A DNA stretch of 64,000 nucleotides from Bradyrhizobium sp. sGM-13 (GTDB lineage Bacteria > Pseudomonadota > Alphaproteobacteria > Rhizobiales > Xanthobacteraceae): NCBI RefSeq assembly GCF_018398875.1, contig NZ_JAGWDK010000017.1:85407-149406 (forward strand), read 5' to 3'. The position numbers were made by a program, and so were the translations under genes. Below, piece after piece: positions 51,070-59,653 of this stretch (the stretch's first letter is position 1; every line of letters begins with the position of its first letter). Under the pieces are notes generated by a model. The model saw nothing but the letters and a program-made list of their open reading frames with translations, ran no database searches and had not been told where the DNA came from.

Positions 51070-52797
51070 TCAGGACGTCATACGCAACTCCTGCGTCGTC
51101 TCAAGAGCGCACCGACTGGAGTAATCAAAGGGCAGGAATGCCGCGAAGCGCTTCTCCGCAAACGCAATTTCACCAAGCATCGACATGGTCAGTTGTAAAT
51201 TGACCAAAGTATCCGCCCCCGGCGCGTACCCTGAAGGTAGGACGTCGAATGGCATCCCCTCTCCGTCACGCGCCAGCTCGGTCGCCAGACTGCGGAGCGG
51301 ACCGGTCATGTGCCTACGCGCCGCATTATGAAACCGCCCGCCACGCCTGTACGACTGATCAAGCAACATACACACAATCCAGTAGTGCAAATTACCAAGA
51401 TGCCTCAGCGCGGGGTGTTTGTGGTGCGGGATCGGTTCGCCCGTTAACGGCAAACCGCTCGTCACGGACAGCTTGAATGCCGGGTAGTCGCGATTTGCCG
51501 GATCCCAGACCTCAAGACCCGGCAGCGCGGGATGCGTGCCATCAAACAACGAGCGAAAGAATTCGAAGTGTTCGCTTTCTCCTTCTTCTCGCACCTCTTC
51601 GAGCCGGCGTTGCCAAAGCCCAAAGTCAATGAGACGCGGATGACGCATCCGCAATTGATCGAGAACCGCTTCGATTTTGTGATAGAGCGAGCCAATCCGG
51701 TTTGGGCGAGTGGTACCCAGCACCTTGTACAGGCGCTCCACGAAGAGCTTATCTTCCTCATTCGTCTGCGCATCCGGGTCAACTGCTCGAGCGGATGCTT
51801 CAACATAAACGTATTTCGCAATGGTTTCCAAACTCAATGCCTCAAGCTTGAAATCGAACGGATAAATCTCTTGTTCATAGGGGAACTGTTGTCGGCCAAG
51901 ATGTGGCGCGACGCCAAGTGCGAAAAGTAGATTATTCACAACATCCAAATGGACCATCTCTTCAATCGCTACGCCGAGCACATGAAGGGGACGGCCTCCG
52001 TATCTGTGGCTTGGCCAACCTGCCAGGGCCGCATATTGAGGCGTTTTGATCGAGAACGCAGCGAACAAGTATTGGACAAGTAGGGAGTGTTCGATTTCGG
52101 CCGCATCGCGCAACAATCTGATAAGTTCGAGCAATGGGTTGTCAAAGAGCGGGACGTACCGAAGTGCGTCTTGAATATCGGAAGACAACGTTTCGCGGAG
52201 CGGCATTTCTGTCGACAGAAAGCGATCCCTTGAAACAGCCGCTCCGAAATGCGCAGAGATCGACGACGGCGTGTCCGAGGACTTCTTTTTGGCATAAGAC
52301 GCGACGACCTGCGTGATTGCACTGCGGTACCGAGCGTAGCCCGTGCATCGACACAAGTTATGGCCCGTTACCGCTTCGACGACTGTGTCGAGATCCTGCC
52401 CCTCAAGACTCGCCATTTGCTCGCAAGCAACCACACCAGCCAACACAAATCCGGCGCTGCAGAACCCGCATTGCATGGCATCGTGGTGAAGAATTGCGTC
52501 CTGGATTGGATGAAGTTGTTCGCCCACTGCGACACCCTCGATAGTAGTTACCTCCCACCCGTTCACATGACGCAGGCTAATCATGCACGATTGCTTCGTT
52601 GTGGGTGGTTCTGTCGGCGAATGCCGAACCAATACCGTGCATGCTCGACATTCCCCGATGCTACAGCCGATGCGGGTTCCGGTAAGACCGACGACTTCGC
52701 GAAGGTAGTGCGCGAGATGCATGTCGGCAGGTGCATCTCCAAGGTCATGAAGCTGACCATTGATAACGAGGCTGACATCGGTGGTTTTTCTAAGCAC
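51070..52797 (-). CDS. [2Fe-2S] ferredoxin-type subunit fused to a ferritin-like (VioB-type) domain
   Basis: Residues 1-170 are a molybdenum-hydroxylase small subunit: GCSIGECRACTVLV and SCM for the plant-type cluster, and MQCGFCSAGFVLAG with GHNLCRCTGYARYR for the second cluster. From about residue 205 a ferritin-like domain follows (LLRDAAEIEHSLLVQYLFAA, VAIEEMVHLDVVNNLLFALG), with repeated E-x-x-H pairs expected of a diiron or related metal site. It resembles the iminophenylpyruvate-dimer-synthase (VioB N-terminal) family. The GTG start at 52797 has GGAG 8 nt upstream and overlaps the previous gene. The fusion suggests direct electron transfer between Mo enzyme and metal oxidase. Its substrate is unknown. 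Confidence 0.8.
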   Translation of the reverse strand: MLRKTTDVSLVINGQLHDLGDAPADMHLAHYLREVVGLTGTRIGCSIGECRACTVLVRHSPTEPPTTKQSCMISLRHVNGWEVTTIEGVAVGEQLHPIQDAILHHDAMQCGFCSAGFVLAGVVACEQMASLEGQDLDTVVEAVTGHNLCRCTGYARYRSAITQVVASYAKKKSSDTPSSISAHFGAAVSRDRFLSTEMPLRETLSSDIQDALRYVPLFDNPLLELIRLLRDAAEIEHSLLVQYLFAAFSIKTPQYAALAGWPSHRYGGRPLHVLGVAIEEMVHLDVVNNLLFALGVAPHLGRQQFPYEQEIYPFDFKLEALSLETIAKYVYVEASARAVDPDAQTNEEDKLFVERLYKVLGTTRPNRIGSLYHKIEAVLDQLRMRHPRLIDFGLWQRRLEEVREEGESEHFEFFRSLFDGTHPALPGLEVWDPANRDYPAFKLSVTSGLPLTGEPIPHHKHPALRHLGNLHYWIVCMLLDQSYRRGGRFHNAARRHMTGPLRSLATELARDGEGMPFDVLPSGYAPGADTLVNLQLTMSMLGEIAFAEKRFAAFLPFDYSSRCALETTQELRMTS

Positions 52798-55465
52798 CTG
52801 GACGGCTCCGGATTTTCAGGTCTTTGTATCTGATCGGTAGCGCAGAAGGCCAAGCGTCTTCATCGTGATGTCCCAGAGCGTGCGCTATTGCGTTTGCGAT
52901 CGCCGGAGCGACCGTCGTCATCGTAATTTCACCGGCCCCCTTATGGCGAATGTTAGCCTGCAGCTCGTTCAGCGCACCGCCTTCAGGAAGAGGTAACAGA
53001 ACCGTTTCTAGATCTATCGCAATAACATCCGATGCTCGAGGAACGATGTATCGATCAAAGTTTACAAACCGGTCCTGACCGCTTGCTGGCGGCAACTGCT
53101 CAAAGAGTGCATGAGCCAGTCCCATTTGGAATCCACCTTCAACCTGGCCGTGGAGGATCGTCGCCGTGATTGCATCGCCAGCATCCAGGAATGAGACCGC
53201 AGCCGTAACCCGCAAACTTTCCGACTTTGGGTCAATTTCCACGACCACTAGGTGGCCGCCGGCTGCGTACGCCGAACGGGGGACTCGTGTCTTTCCAACA
53301 GCCGAGTGCGCTGGCGGGAAAATTGGATCGCCTTGAGTTGGCACCAGGGTGGCTTGGCAGGTCGCTTCCTTAGCAAAGCCAAGGGCATCAATAAAAGATG
53401 TGAAAGACCGCTCCCCGTCCATGAAAGTGGCCCGAGACCAGCCGTTCGAGAAGTAACCATGCGCAATTGCGAAACGCGGAGCGCTAGTCCTATCAAGGTG
53501 TGCGGCGATCGTACTGAGCGACACGGGCTTGCCTTCGCCGACGTGGAAGCCATCCGAACGCCAAGCATCGAAGAGGTCTTCGTCCGAAGTATCGAAGTTA
53601 ACCAGTTCGCGTATCCCGGGAAAGATCTTGAGCCTGATCAATGCGTCGCAGGCTTGGCGCAAGACGTGAACATGGAAAAATGCGGTCTTCGATGCAGCCG
53701 TAGCCTGATGGCCATAAGTCGTCCCCTTCGCGATCAGCTGTTCTGCGAAGGAAACGAAAGGCTCTGCGTTGCCCAGCGACACATCGGCGGGAGCCCGGAA
53801 TGTGTCAGCGGCGACTTTTCCTAGAGACCGGCGTGCTCCTTGACCTAGGTCTACAGATTGGCTCCAGACCGTTATCTGCCCGTCGAGTTCGAGCTGCACT
53901 GCAGCATATTGGCTATCTCCGCTTGTTCCGTAGGCTTCCATGCAACCGGCAAAGCCGACGCCACAATAGAGGCCTCTTGCCGCTCCTTCTCTTCGGATTT
54001 CGTCACGATTCTTCCACAGGTGGTGTTCGGCAGCTCTGTCACAGACTTCCGCATTGGCGACATGGAAGCAGAGCGGGGTACCTGCTATGTCGCGATCTGC
54101 TTTTTGCGGATCCGAATCGTATTGCAGAACATTCTGACGGCGAACGCCGATAGGATCGCGATTGAGCTTTAGAGTAGCAAGCTTGTCGATGGCCGTTTCA
54201 ATGTTGAAAACGACCTGTGGAATTCCGAAGCCTCGCATCGAGCCTACGATAGGAACGGGGCGTCGTGTAACTACACCATTCGCACTGACTTTGTTGAATC
54301 TGTAGAATCCCGTCGCGTGAAGGGCCCCTAACTGCATCACAGGCGTGCTGAGATTAAGCTCAGCACCACCTTCGAATACAAAGTGAACAAGCGCTCGATC
54401 AAGCGAGCCATCTGGCTTGGCTGATATCAACGTGTGAACGCCGGAGCCATGCCGTTTTAACCCGGCCTGAAATTGCTCGAACCTGTCATATGCCAGCCTG
54501 ACGGGGCGATCTGATAAAGCTGCAGCAAAGGCCAATTGGACAACGAACGGCGACTTATCACGGCCGCCGAAGCCGCCCCCGAGGTCGACACTGAGGATTT
54601 TGACATCGCGTATAGCAGGATTGTCTAGGCCGGCAGCAACAGCCTTGCGAATGTCTTTTAAATCAGCATAAGGCGCTTGGGTCCCAACCAGCATTGTAAG
54701 TGTGCCGTTTTGGACCCCCGCTAGGCCAGTCTCCGGTTCGAGGAAAGCAGGATCAACTTGCTGCGTGAAGGTCGTCGTCTCAATGCAGAATTCTCCGGGC
54801 GCCATTTTCAACAGTTCTTCGTATATCGCATTGGCGACCGGATCATGCACGTCCGCCCGAGTAAACTGGTCTTTCTCGAGCCGAAGGTGCCCGTGGTCGA
54901 ACTGACTTGATAGTTGATGTTGTGAGAGAGACAGCAGGTAGTGCTGCGTCGATAGTATTGCGGGGGCAATCAACAATCGCCAGTCTGTTAACAGCTCCGC
55001 AGTCGACCGTTCATCGGCAATTGGAGTTGGGGTACCGTAGCTTACGATGCCGCGGTCCTCCCGCAATTCCTGTGCTGCTCTACGGAAGGTCAGGAAATCT
55101 TGAAACAGAAGAATCGCCAGAGGCTGGCTTAGGTACTGCGGTACTCGGTTCGGCGGGCATAGCTGCAACATTCCTGCGCCCGTTGCCGTGCCGGCTGTGT
55201 TGTCCAAACCGTGCTCCGCCAGGGTATCAGCTGTGATCGTGCGAAAAGGCTGATTCTGTGGGCCAAGGCGTTCAACGTTCAGGCGGACGAAGGGACGGTC
55301 AATGAAGGCTGTACGGATAATCAGTGCATGGGCACATTCATCAGGCCAACCAAGCTGCTGAGCGATATCCTTCACCCGAAAATCGCTAGCGAAGACTTTC
55401 CCTCCGGTGATCTTCGCCTTGCGTAAGTCGGACTCGGCAGCGAATGGTGCAACTTCAGGTCTCAT
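52790..55465 (-). CDS. Xanthine dehydrogenase/aldehyde oxidase-family molybdopterin-binding subunit
   Basis: This 891-aa protein is a CoxL/XdhB-type large subunit. After an aldehyde-oxidase hammerhead-like N-terminus come the cofactor motifs VDLGGGFGGRDKSPF and VGSMRGFGIPQ, SQSVDLGQGARRSLGKV, HGQVEGGFQMGLAHALFEQL and the terminal KGAGEITMTTVAPAIANAIA, whose Glu is the catalytic base in the family. It overlaps the [2Fe-2S]/ferritin gene by 8 nt. No FAD (CoxM-type) subunit gene is present, so electrons must leave through the fused iron-sulfur domain. The substrate cannot be predicted. Confidence 0.9.
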   Translation of the reverse strand: MRPEVAPFAAESDLRKAKITGGKVFASDFRVKDIAQQLGWPDECAHALIIRTAFIDRPFVRLNVERLGPQNQPFRTITADTLAEHGLDNTAGTATGAGMLQLCPPNRVPQYLSQPLAILLFQDFLTFRRAAQELREDRGIVSYGTPTPIADERSTAELLTDWRLLIAPAILSTQHYLLSLSQHQLSSQFDHGHLRLEKDQFTRADVHDPVANAIYEELLKMAPGEFCIETTTFTQQVDPAFLEPETGLAGVQNGTLTMLVGTQAPYADLKDIRKAVAAGLDNPAIRDVKILSVDLGGGFGGRDKSPFVVQLAFAAALSDRPVRLAYDRFEQFQAGLKRHGSGVHTLISAKPDGSLDRALVHFVFEGGAELNLSTPVMQLGALHATGFYRFNKVSANGVVTRRPVPIVGSMRGFGIPQVVFNIETAIDKLATLKLNRDPIGVRRQNVLQYDSDPQKADRDIAGTPLCFHVANAEVCDRAAEHHLWKNRDEIRREGAARGLYCGVGFAGCMEAYGTSGDSQYAAVQLELDGQITVWSQSVDLGQGARRSLGKVAADTFRAPADVSLGNAEPFVSFAEQLIAKGTTYGHQATAASKTAFFHVHVLRQACDALIRLKIFPGIRELVNFDTSDEDLFDAWRSDGFHVGEGKPVSLSTIAAHLDRTSAPRFAIAHGYFSNGWSRATFMDGERSFTSFIDALGFAKEATCQATLVPTQGDPIFPPAHSAVGKTRVPRSAYAAGGHLVVVEIDPKSESLRVTAAVSFLDAGDAITATILHGQVEGGFQMGLAHALFEQLPPASGQDRFVNFDRYIVPRASDVIAIDLETVLLPLPEGGALNELQANIRHKGAGEITMTTVAPAIANAIAHALGHHDEDAWPSALPIRYKDLKIRSRPGA

Positions 55466-55614
55466 TCGGACCTCGGGTTAATCGTTGCCGCTCTTTTGCT
55501 TGGCGTTTCGACCGCGGCTAAAGAGGAATGTGGTAGTACGCAAAAACAACGCTGCTGACGCGACGAGTCCACTCCAGCTTGCTCGAAGGCTTGGCTCGGG
55601 AATTTTTTTGTCAT
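55462..55614 (-). CDS. Possible 50-aa peptide gene coupled to the Mo-enzyme gene
   Basis: A short frame from an ATG at 55614 encodes MTKKFPSQAFEQAGVDSSRQ, a Cys pair in RCFCVLPHSSLAAVE, and ends PRSE. Its TGA overlaps the ATG of the downstream gene (ATGA), a classic coupling arrangement. It fills the otherwise empty gap between the ATPase/TPR gene and the Mo-enzyme gene. The ribosome site is weak. It could be a leader or substrate peptide, or chance. Confidence 0.4.
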   Translation of the reverse strand: MTKKFPSQAFEQAGVDSSRQQRCFCVLPHSSLAAVETPSKRAATINPRSE

Positions 55615-55651
55615 CGACGTTAATTCGTTCTTTTTGTGAGGCACTGCGTGC

Positions 55652-57898
55652 TTACGTTTCTGCTGAAAGAGCGCTGGGTTTCGCGTTCGAGCCCAGGCGT
55701 TCAACGACGCCCAAATTGGCCTCGAAATCGGGATCATTCCCGTGTTCAACGGCCAGATGAGCGTGCTCCAGAGCTTGCTCGAAGCGACCAAGCTTTAAGA
55801 ATTCGGCCGCCAAATTGTTATGTGCTGCCGCGTGGTGCGGATTCGAACTAATGGCAACCTGAGCCAGCGCGATTGCGCGTTCCGTAAATCCGAGCTCGGA
55901 CGCAGCAACGCCAGCGTTGGCGTTCAAATCCGGGTCGTGAGCTTCATGTCTTAGAGCCCGATCGTATGCGGCCAGCGCCAGAGCAGCATCTCCTCGTCCC
56001 AGATTGAGATTTCCGAGCTCGCGCATCGCTCGCCATTCTGACGGCTTGATCTCCAATGCACGCTGAAAATCCGCTTCCGCGCCTGTCACATCGACACCTT
56101 GAGCGCGCAAAATGCCACGGTTCAAATATGCTTCATAGTATGGTGGTGAAAGTTCTATCGCTCGCGCATAGGCATCGAGCGCCTCGCGTTCGCGACCCGC
56201 TATGCGGGCCAATAGGTTACCGAGGTCATTGTAATACTCGGCATAGTAGGGATCGAGCTCAATAGCATCCCGCAGACGCGCCTCAGCTCGAACAACATCT
56301 CCGGCCAGCTCATAAACTTGGCTTGTATTGTAAACAAGGATGGATCGATGAAGCAGAAAGGCGCCTTCGCCGTATGCTTCGACAATCTCTGAGAGTCCGT
56401 GCTCGCAAAGTGCTAATGCACTATTCAAGTCGCCTTGTCGCGCCTTAATGTAGGCGTACGCATTCTCCGCAAATACTTTGATGTATTGATAGCGTGGATG
56501 ATTTGCGAACTTCTCCTCGATTAACCGCAGGTTGGCAACCGCACAGGCCTCGGCACGAGGAATATCTACGGGCACCTGGTATCGACCATAGGTCATCGAC
56601 TGTGCGTACAGGGCGGTAGGAACAAAGCGGCTTAGTGGAAACTGCCGCAAGAATGCTTCCAGAAACGGTAGTGAGGAAGAGGAATACCCCATTGCATACA
56701 AAACGAATGCAGCATTGATAAAGAGCCCGTTTATCGGGTCATCACCCGACCCGTGCTTCTGCAACTCAGGATCTGAATAATTTGCAGCGAAGAATTCGAA
56801 CCAGGTATCATAAAGCCCGATCCCCATGAGGATTTCACAGGGCTGGACCAGCGCTTCGACCCTCTCGAACTTGTTGCTGAGCGCGACGGCGTGGGCAAGG
56901 ATCAGCGGAGCTGATCCTGATCTATATTGTGTCAATCGTCGAATGTGCGCTTCGCTATTGAGCCGATCTAGCACACTACAAGGCAATGTTTCGGCATTTC
57001 GGCGATTGATCAAATCGCCAACAAGTCCGTCCTCGACAAATGCAGTGGCCATTTCGACCCGCCGCTCTTGCGGGATAGAGGCTAAAAACAGATCGACGAT
57101 GGCAAGAGCGCTCAACCGGTTAGTAGCATCCAGGCCTCTTCCCATGCATTTGAGCAACGCGGCACCCACGTCGAGATTGCCATTTGATCGCGTGAATAGG
57201 AGGTCCTTTTGCGCCGAAGCAAGACTCTCAACATCAAGTTGACTTTCAAAGTCCAGTTGGGTGAGAGGTGGGAGAACGAATCGCGGCGCATTTGCAATCA
57301 GCAATGCGCCCTCGCGGTCCAGAATCACGAATCGAATTCGTTTGCACTTCTCCTGAAGTCTTAGGAGAATTTCCAACAGGCTCCGCGAAGTAGCGCAAAG
57401 AGCTTGGCAGTTGTCGATAATGAGAACGACTTCGCGGTTAGATGTTTTGAGCGCTTGCAATATGAATTCACCAAGGCCCACCAGAAGTTTGTTTTGATAC
57501 TCGTGATGGTAAAATCGGGTACGCTCTTCCCGGTTTGCCGTATTCGTCAAATCGCGCGGCACTAAGAAGGCTGCGGAACTACGAAAAGGCCATAGCCTCT
57601 TTAAGGTTTGCTCGTATTTGGCTAGAAGCCGCGGCGTGGCGGCCTCGCATTGCTTTATCAGGTCAAGACACAGCTCTTCAAATCCGGCGAGATAACCGCC
57701 GTGCAGCCATGAGCCATTTGATGTGACAACTTCATGGTTGGCAATGCCGTGGGCCGCTGCCAGCGCAGTGGAGCGCGTACCTGCCCCACTTGTGTCGACC
57801 AGCACGACAATACCTGCATCCCGCAACGCCGTGCGGATTAGCGCGACGAACGGCACCCTCGCCTCGCTAATCCATGTTCCTTTTGACGTTGCACTCAC
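55652..57898 (-). CDS. ATPase-like/TPR-repeat protein, 748 aa
   Basis: The N-terminal 250 residues look like a degenerate STAND/AAA-type ATPase: VVLVDTSGAGTRSTALAAAH in the P-loop position, without the canonical GKS/T lysine, and EVVLIIDNCQALCATSRSLL as Walker B. From about residue 520 there are five TPR units (AYNDLGNLLARI-type, EALDAYARAIELSPPYYEAY, GAEADFQRALEIKPSEWRAM, AALALAAYDRALRHEAHDPD, ALEHAHLAVEH). It may be a scaffold or sensor. The GTG start lies 17 nt after the 70-aa gene, so they are cotranscribed. A nucleotide-independent role is possible. Confidence 0.7.
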   Translation of the reverse strand: MSATSKGTWISEARVPFVALIRTALRDAGIVVLVDTSGAGTRSTALAAAHGIANHEVVTSNGSWLHGGYLAGFEELCLDLIKQCEAATPRLLAKYEQTLKRLWPFRSSAAFLVPRDLTNTANREERTRFYHHEYQNKLLVGLGEFILQALKTSNREVVLIIDNCQALCATSRSLLEILLRLQEKCKRIRFVILDREGALLIANAPRFVLPPLTQLDFESQLDVESLASAQKDLLFTRSNGNLDVGAALLKCMGRGLDATNRLSALAIVDLFLASIPQERRVEMATAFVEDGLVGDLINRRNAETLPCSVLDRLNSEAHIRRLTQYRSGSAPLILAHAVALSNKFERVEALVQPCEILMGIGLYDTWFEFFAANYSDPELQKHGSGDDPINGLFINAAFVLYAMGYSSSSLPFLEAFLRQFPLSRFVPTALYAQSMTYGRYQVPVDIPRAEACAVANLRLIEEKFANHPRYQYIKVFAENAYAYIKARQGDLNSALALCEHGLSEIVEAYGEGAFLLHRSILVYNTSQVYELAGDVVRAEARLRDAIELDPYYAEYYNDLGNLLARIAGREREALDAYARAIELSPPYYEAYLNRGILRAQGVDVTGAEADFQRALEIKPSEWRAMRELGNLNLGRGDAALALAAYDRALRHEAHDPDLNANAGVAASELGFTERAIALAQVAISSNPHHAAAHNNLAAEFLKLGRFEQALEHAHLAVEHGNDPDFEANLGVVERLGSNAKPSALSAET

Positions 57899-57915
57899 TT
57901 GTCTCGTTTAACGAG

Positions 57916-58128
57916 CTAGACGGTGCCAGTGTAAGGAGTGGTAGTGCGGATTTTGGTTTTGGTCGTGGTGACCTTCTTGATAATCGACGTGCCGCGCGGC
58001 GCTCCTGACTCGTAGGTCAGCTTCTGCTCTTCCGTGGATTCCGCGCGCTTCTCCGATTCCGTCTCGGTGATGATTTCCGGATATTTGGAGTTGAGCGGAT
58101 TTGTTGAATGTGCGGTATCAGCAGCCAT
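57916..58128 (-). CDS. 70-aa peptide heading the redox operon
   Basis: This ORF starts MAADTAHSTNPLNSKYPEII, has an acidic middle (TETESEKRAESTEEQ) and a basic, Thr-rich C-terminus (IIKKVTTTKTKIRTTTPYTG). There is no signal peptide or membrane segment, and no cysteine. GGGGG lies 8 nt upstream of the ATG. It is 17 nt from the ATPase/TPR gene. The bipolar layout (acidic leader-like part, repetitive Thr/Lys core-like part) would suit a modified-peptide precursor. I know no family for it. Confidence 0.55.
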   Translation of the reverse strand: MAADTAHSTNPLNSKYPEIITETESEKRAESTEEQKLTYESGAPRGTSIIKKVTTTKTKIRTTTPYTGTV

Positions 58129-58476
58129 TGATATAACCCCCAGCCAACGCTTTGGTTGAATATCACTAAAGATCCAACTTTCGTTTCAAAATGGGTGTAT
58201 GTCAATGGCCCTGCAACTCGGAGAATAAAATATTCCCTGCGAGGCTCGAAGGCCGGGACTAGGTGCCACGGGGCAGCCGTGACCGCTATCGCTTTTTCGG
58301 CGCCGTCTCCACACCAACACCAAGCCCAGTCATCGCGGGCCGGACTGGAATAGATCCCGCCAATCATCGGTTTATCAAACGGAATTAACTGAACAACTTC
58401 AATTTGCTACGGAAAGTTGTGCGCAAAGCTGTTTTAGACCCCGCAAACATTCGGGAATTTTCGAATCCAGCATGTA
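58129..58476. promoter_or_regulatory. Upstream region of the redox operon
   Basis: This 350-bp stretch upstream of the 70-aa gene must hold the operon promoter. No sigma-54, tts or BioR motif was seen. The frame at 58017-58367 is not protein-like. Confidence 0.35.
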
Positions 58477-59653
58477 TTACAACGACAGCGCGACCGCGGT
58501 GCCAGCCGCGCCGTCGGTGGTCACCAGCTTGTGGCAGCGCGATCTCAGCTCCTTCAAGAGCGACCCATCGGGGACTGGGTTCTTGGTCCCGTAGACTTGC
58601 TGCTTGGTTGAGACAAGTACCTGAGCATGTGCCTTGCGCTTGACGGTAGCAGGCGGTCGAGCAATTGCAGCGGCGTACCGTTGTGGCTGCCGTGATGCGC
58701 CACTTTGAGGAAATCCACCGGCTCGAGTTCGGAGGCGCATTTCTTTTCGATCATTTCCCAGCTTTCGAGTTCGGCATCACCGGGCAGCAGGAGTCGCTTG
58801 CCGGCGGCTTCGATGAGCAGGCACAGTGACGTATTGTTCTGCGCCTTGTCGATGAACCGTGCGGCCGTCACTCGGTGTTCGCGAATGGCGCGCCGAAGCC
58901 GCTCGAAATCGCTGGCCGATATGCCGCCGCGCTCCGCAGCACCGGCGCGCGCCACCGCGGGAAAGTCCCAATCGAAGCCTTCATCGCCGCCACGCACCTG
59001 CTTCTCGTGGCCGGTGCCGACCGCCGCAAGCGCTGTTGTCAAGGCCCGCTCTCGGGCACTCGTCGTGTAGTACACGCTAACGTCCGGTTCGGGCGCGAGC
59101 ACCCGGATCTTGATGTTCTTGAACGTCGAAGATTCTTTCGCCTTGCCGCGCGCCAGGTAGGCAATCGGTTGCTTGCCGAGCTTGCGCAGGTAGTCGATCC
59201 GGTCCTTGTTGGCCAAGTTGTTTTCGAGGAGCGAACGGAAGGCGGGGTGCAGCACCATCCCGTTGCGGCGGACGTCGCGCGCGAATCCAGCCAGACCGTC
59301 GCGGAGTCTCTTCTGCATCTTCGCCTTGGGAAAGTCCCGGTAGTAGTCCGGATGGCTCGGCAGGCCCATCCAGACCCGCTCGATTTCCATGCGGTTGAAG
59401 ATCTCTCGCTCGCGATAGAAGCCTTCCAGGTGGTCGAGATGCTCGTGGGTGACAATCAGAAGATCAATCTTTCCATTGCACTGCTTCTCGATGTCGGCGC
59501 GATGTCCGGGAAGCGCACCAGGCTAGACAGATCGTTGGGAGCGCGGCCGAAATCGATTAAGATATGGCGGGTTTCGGCGCCATCAGGCAGGCTGAGCAGG
59601 ATGCAGTCGCCGAACCCTACGACGTAACCACGGATCTGAATCGTACCTGTCAT
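58477..59653 (-). pseudogene. Metallo-beta-lactamase-fold hydrolase (ComEC/Rec2-like), frameshifted
   Basis: Pieces in three frames make a protein of about 390 aa: MTGTIQIRGYVVGFGDCILL and LIDFGRAPNDLSSLVRFPDI, then DLLIVTHEHLDHLEGFYRER (the THxHxDH metal motif), then MEIERVWMGLPSHPDYYRDF, LLLPGDAELESWEMIEKKCA and FLKVAHHGSHNGTPLQLLDR. After another shift it reads STKQQVYGTKNPVPDGSLLK. Frameshifts lie near 59500 and 58640. The start overlaps the stop of the protease gene. Confidence 0.8.
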
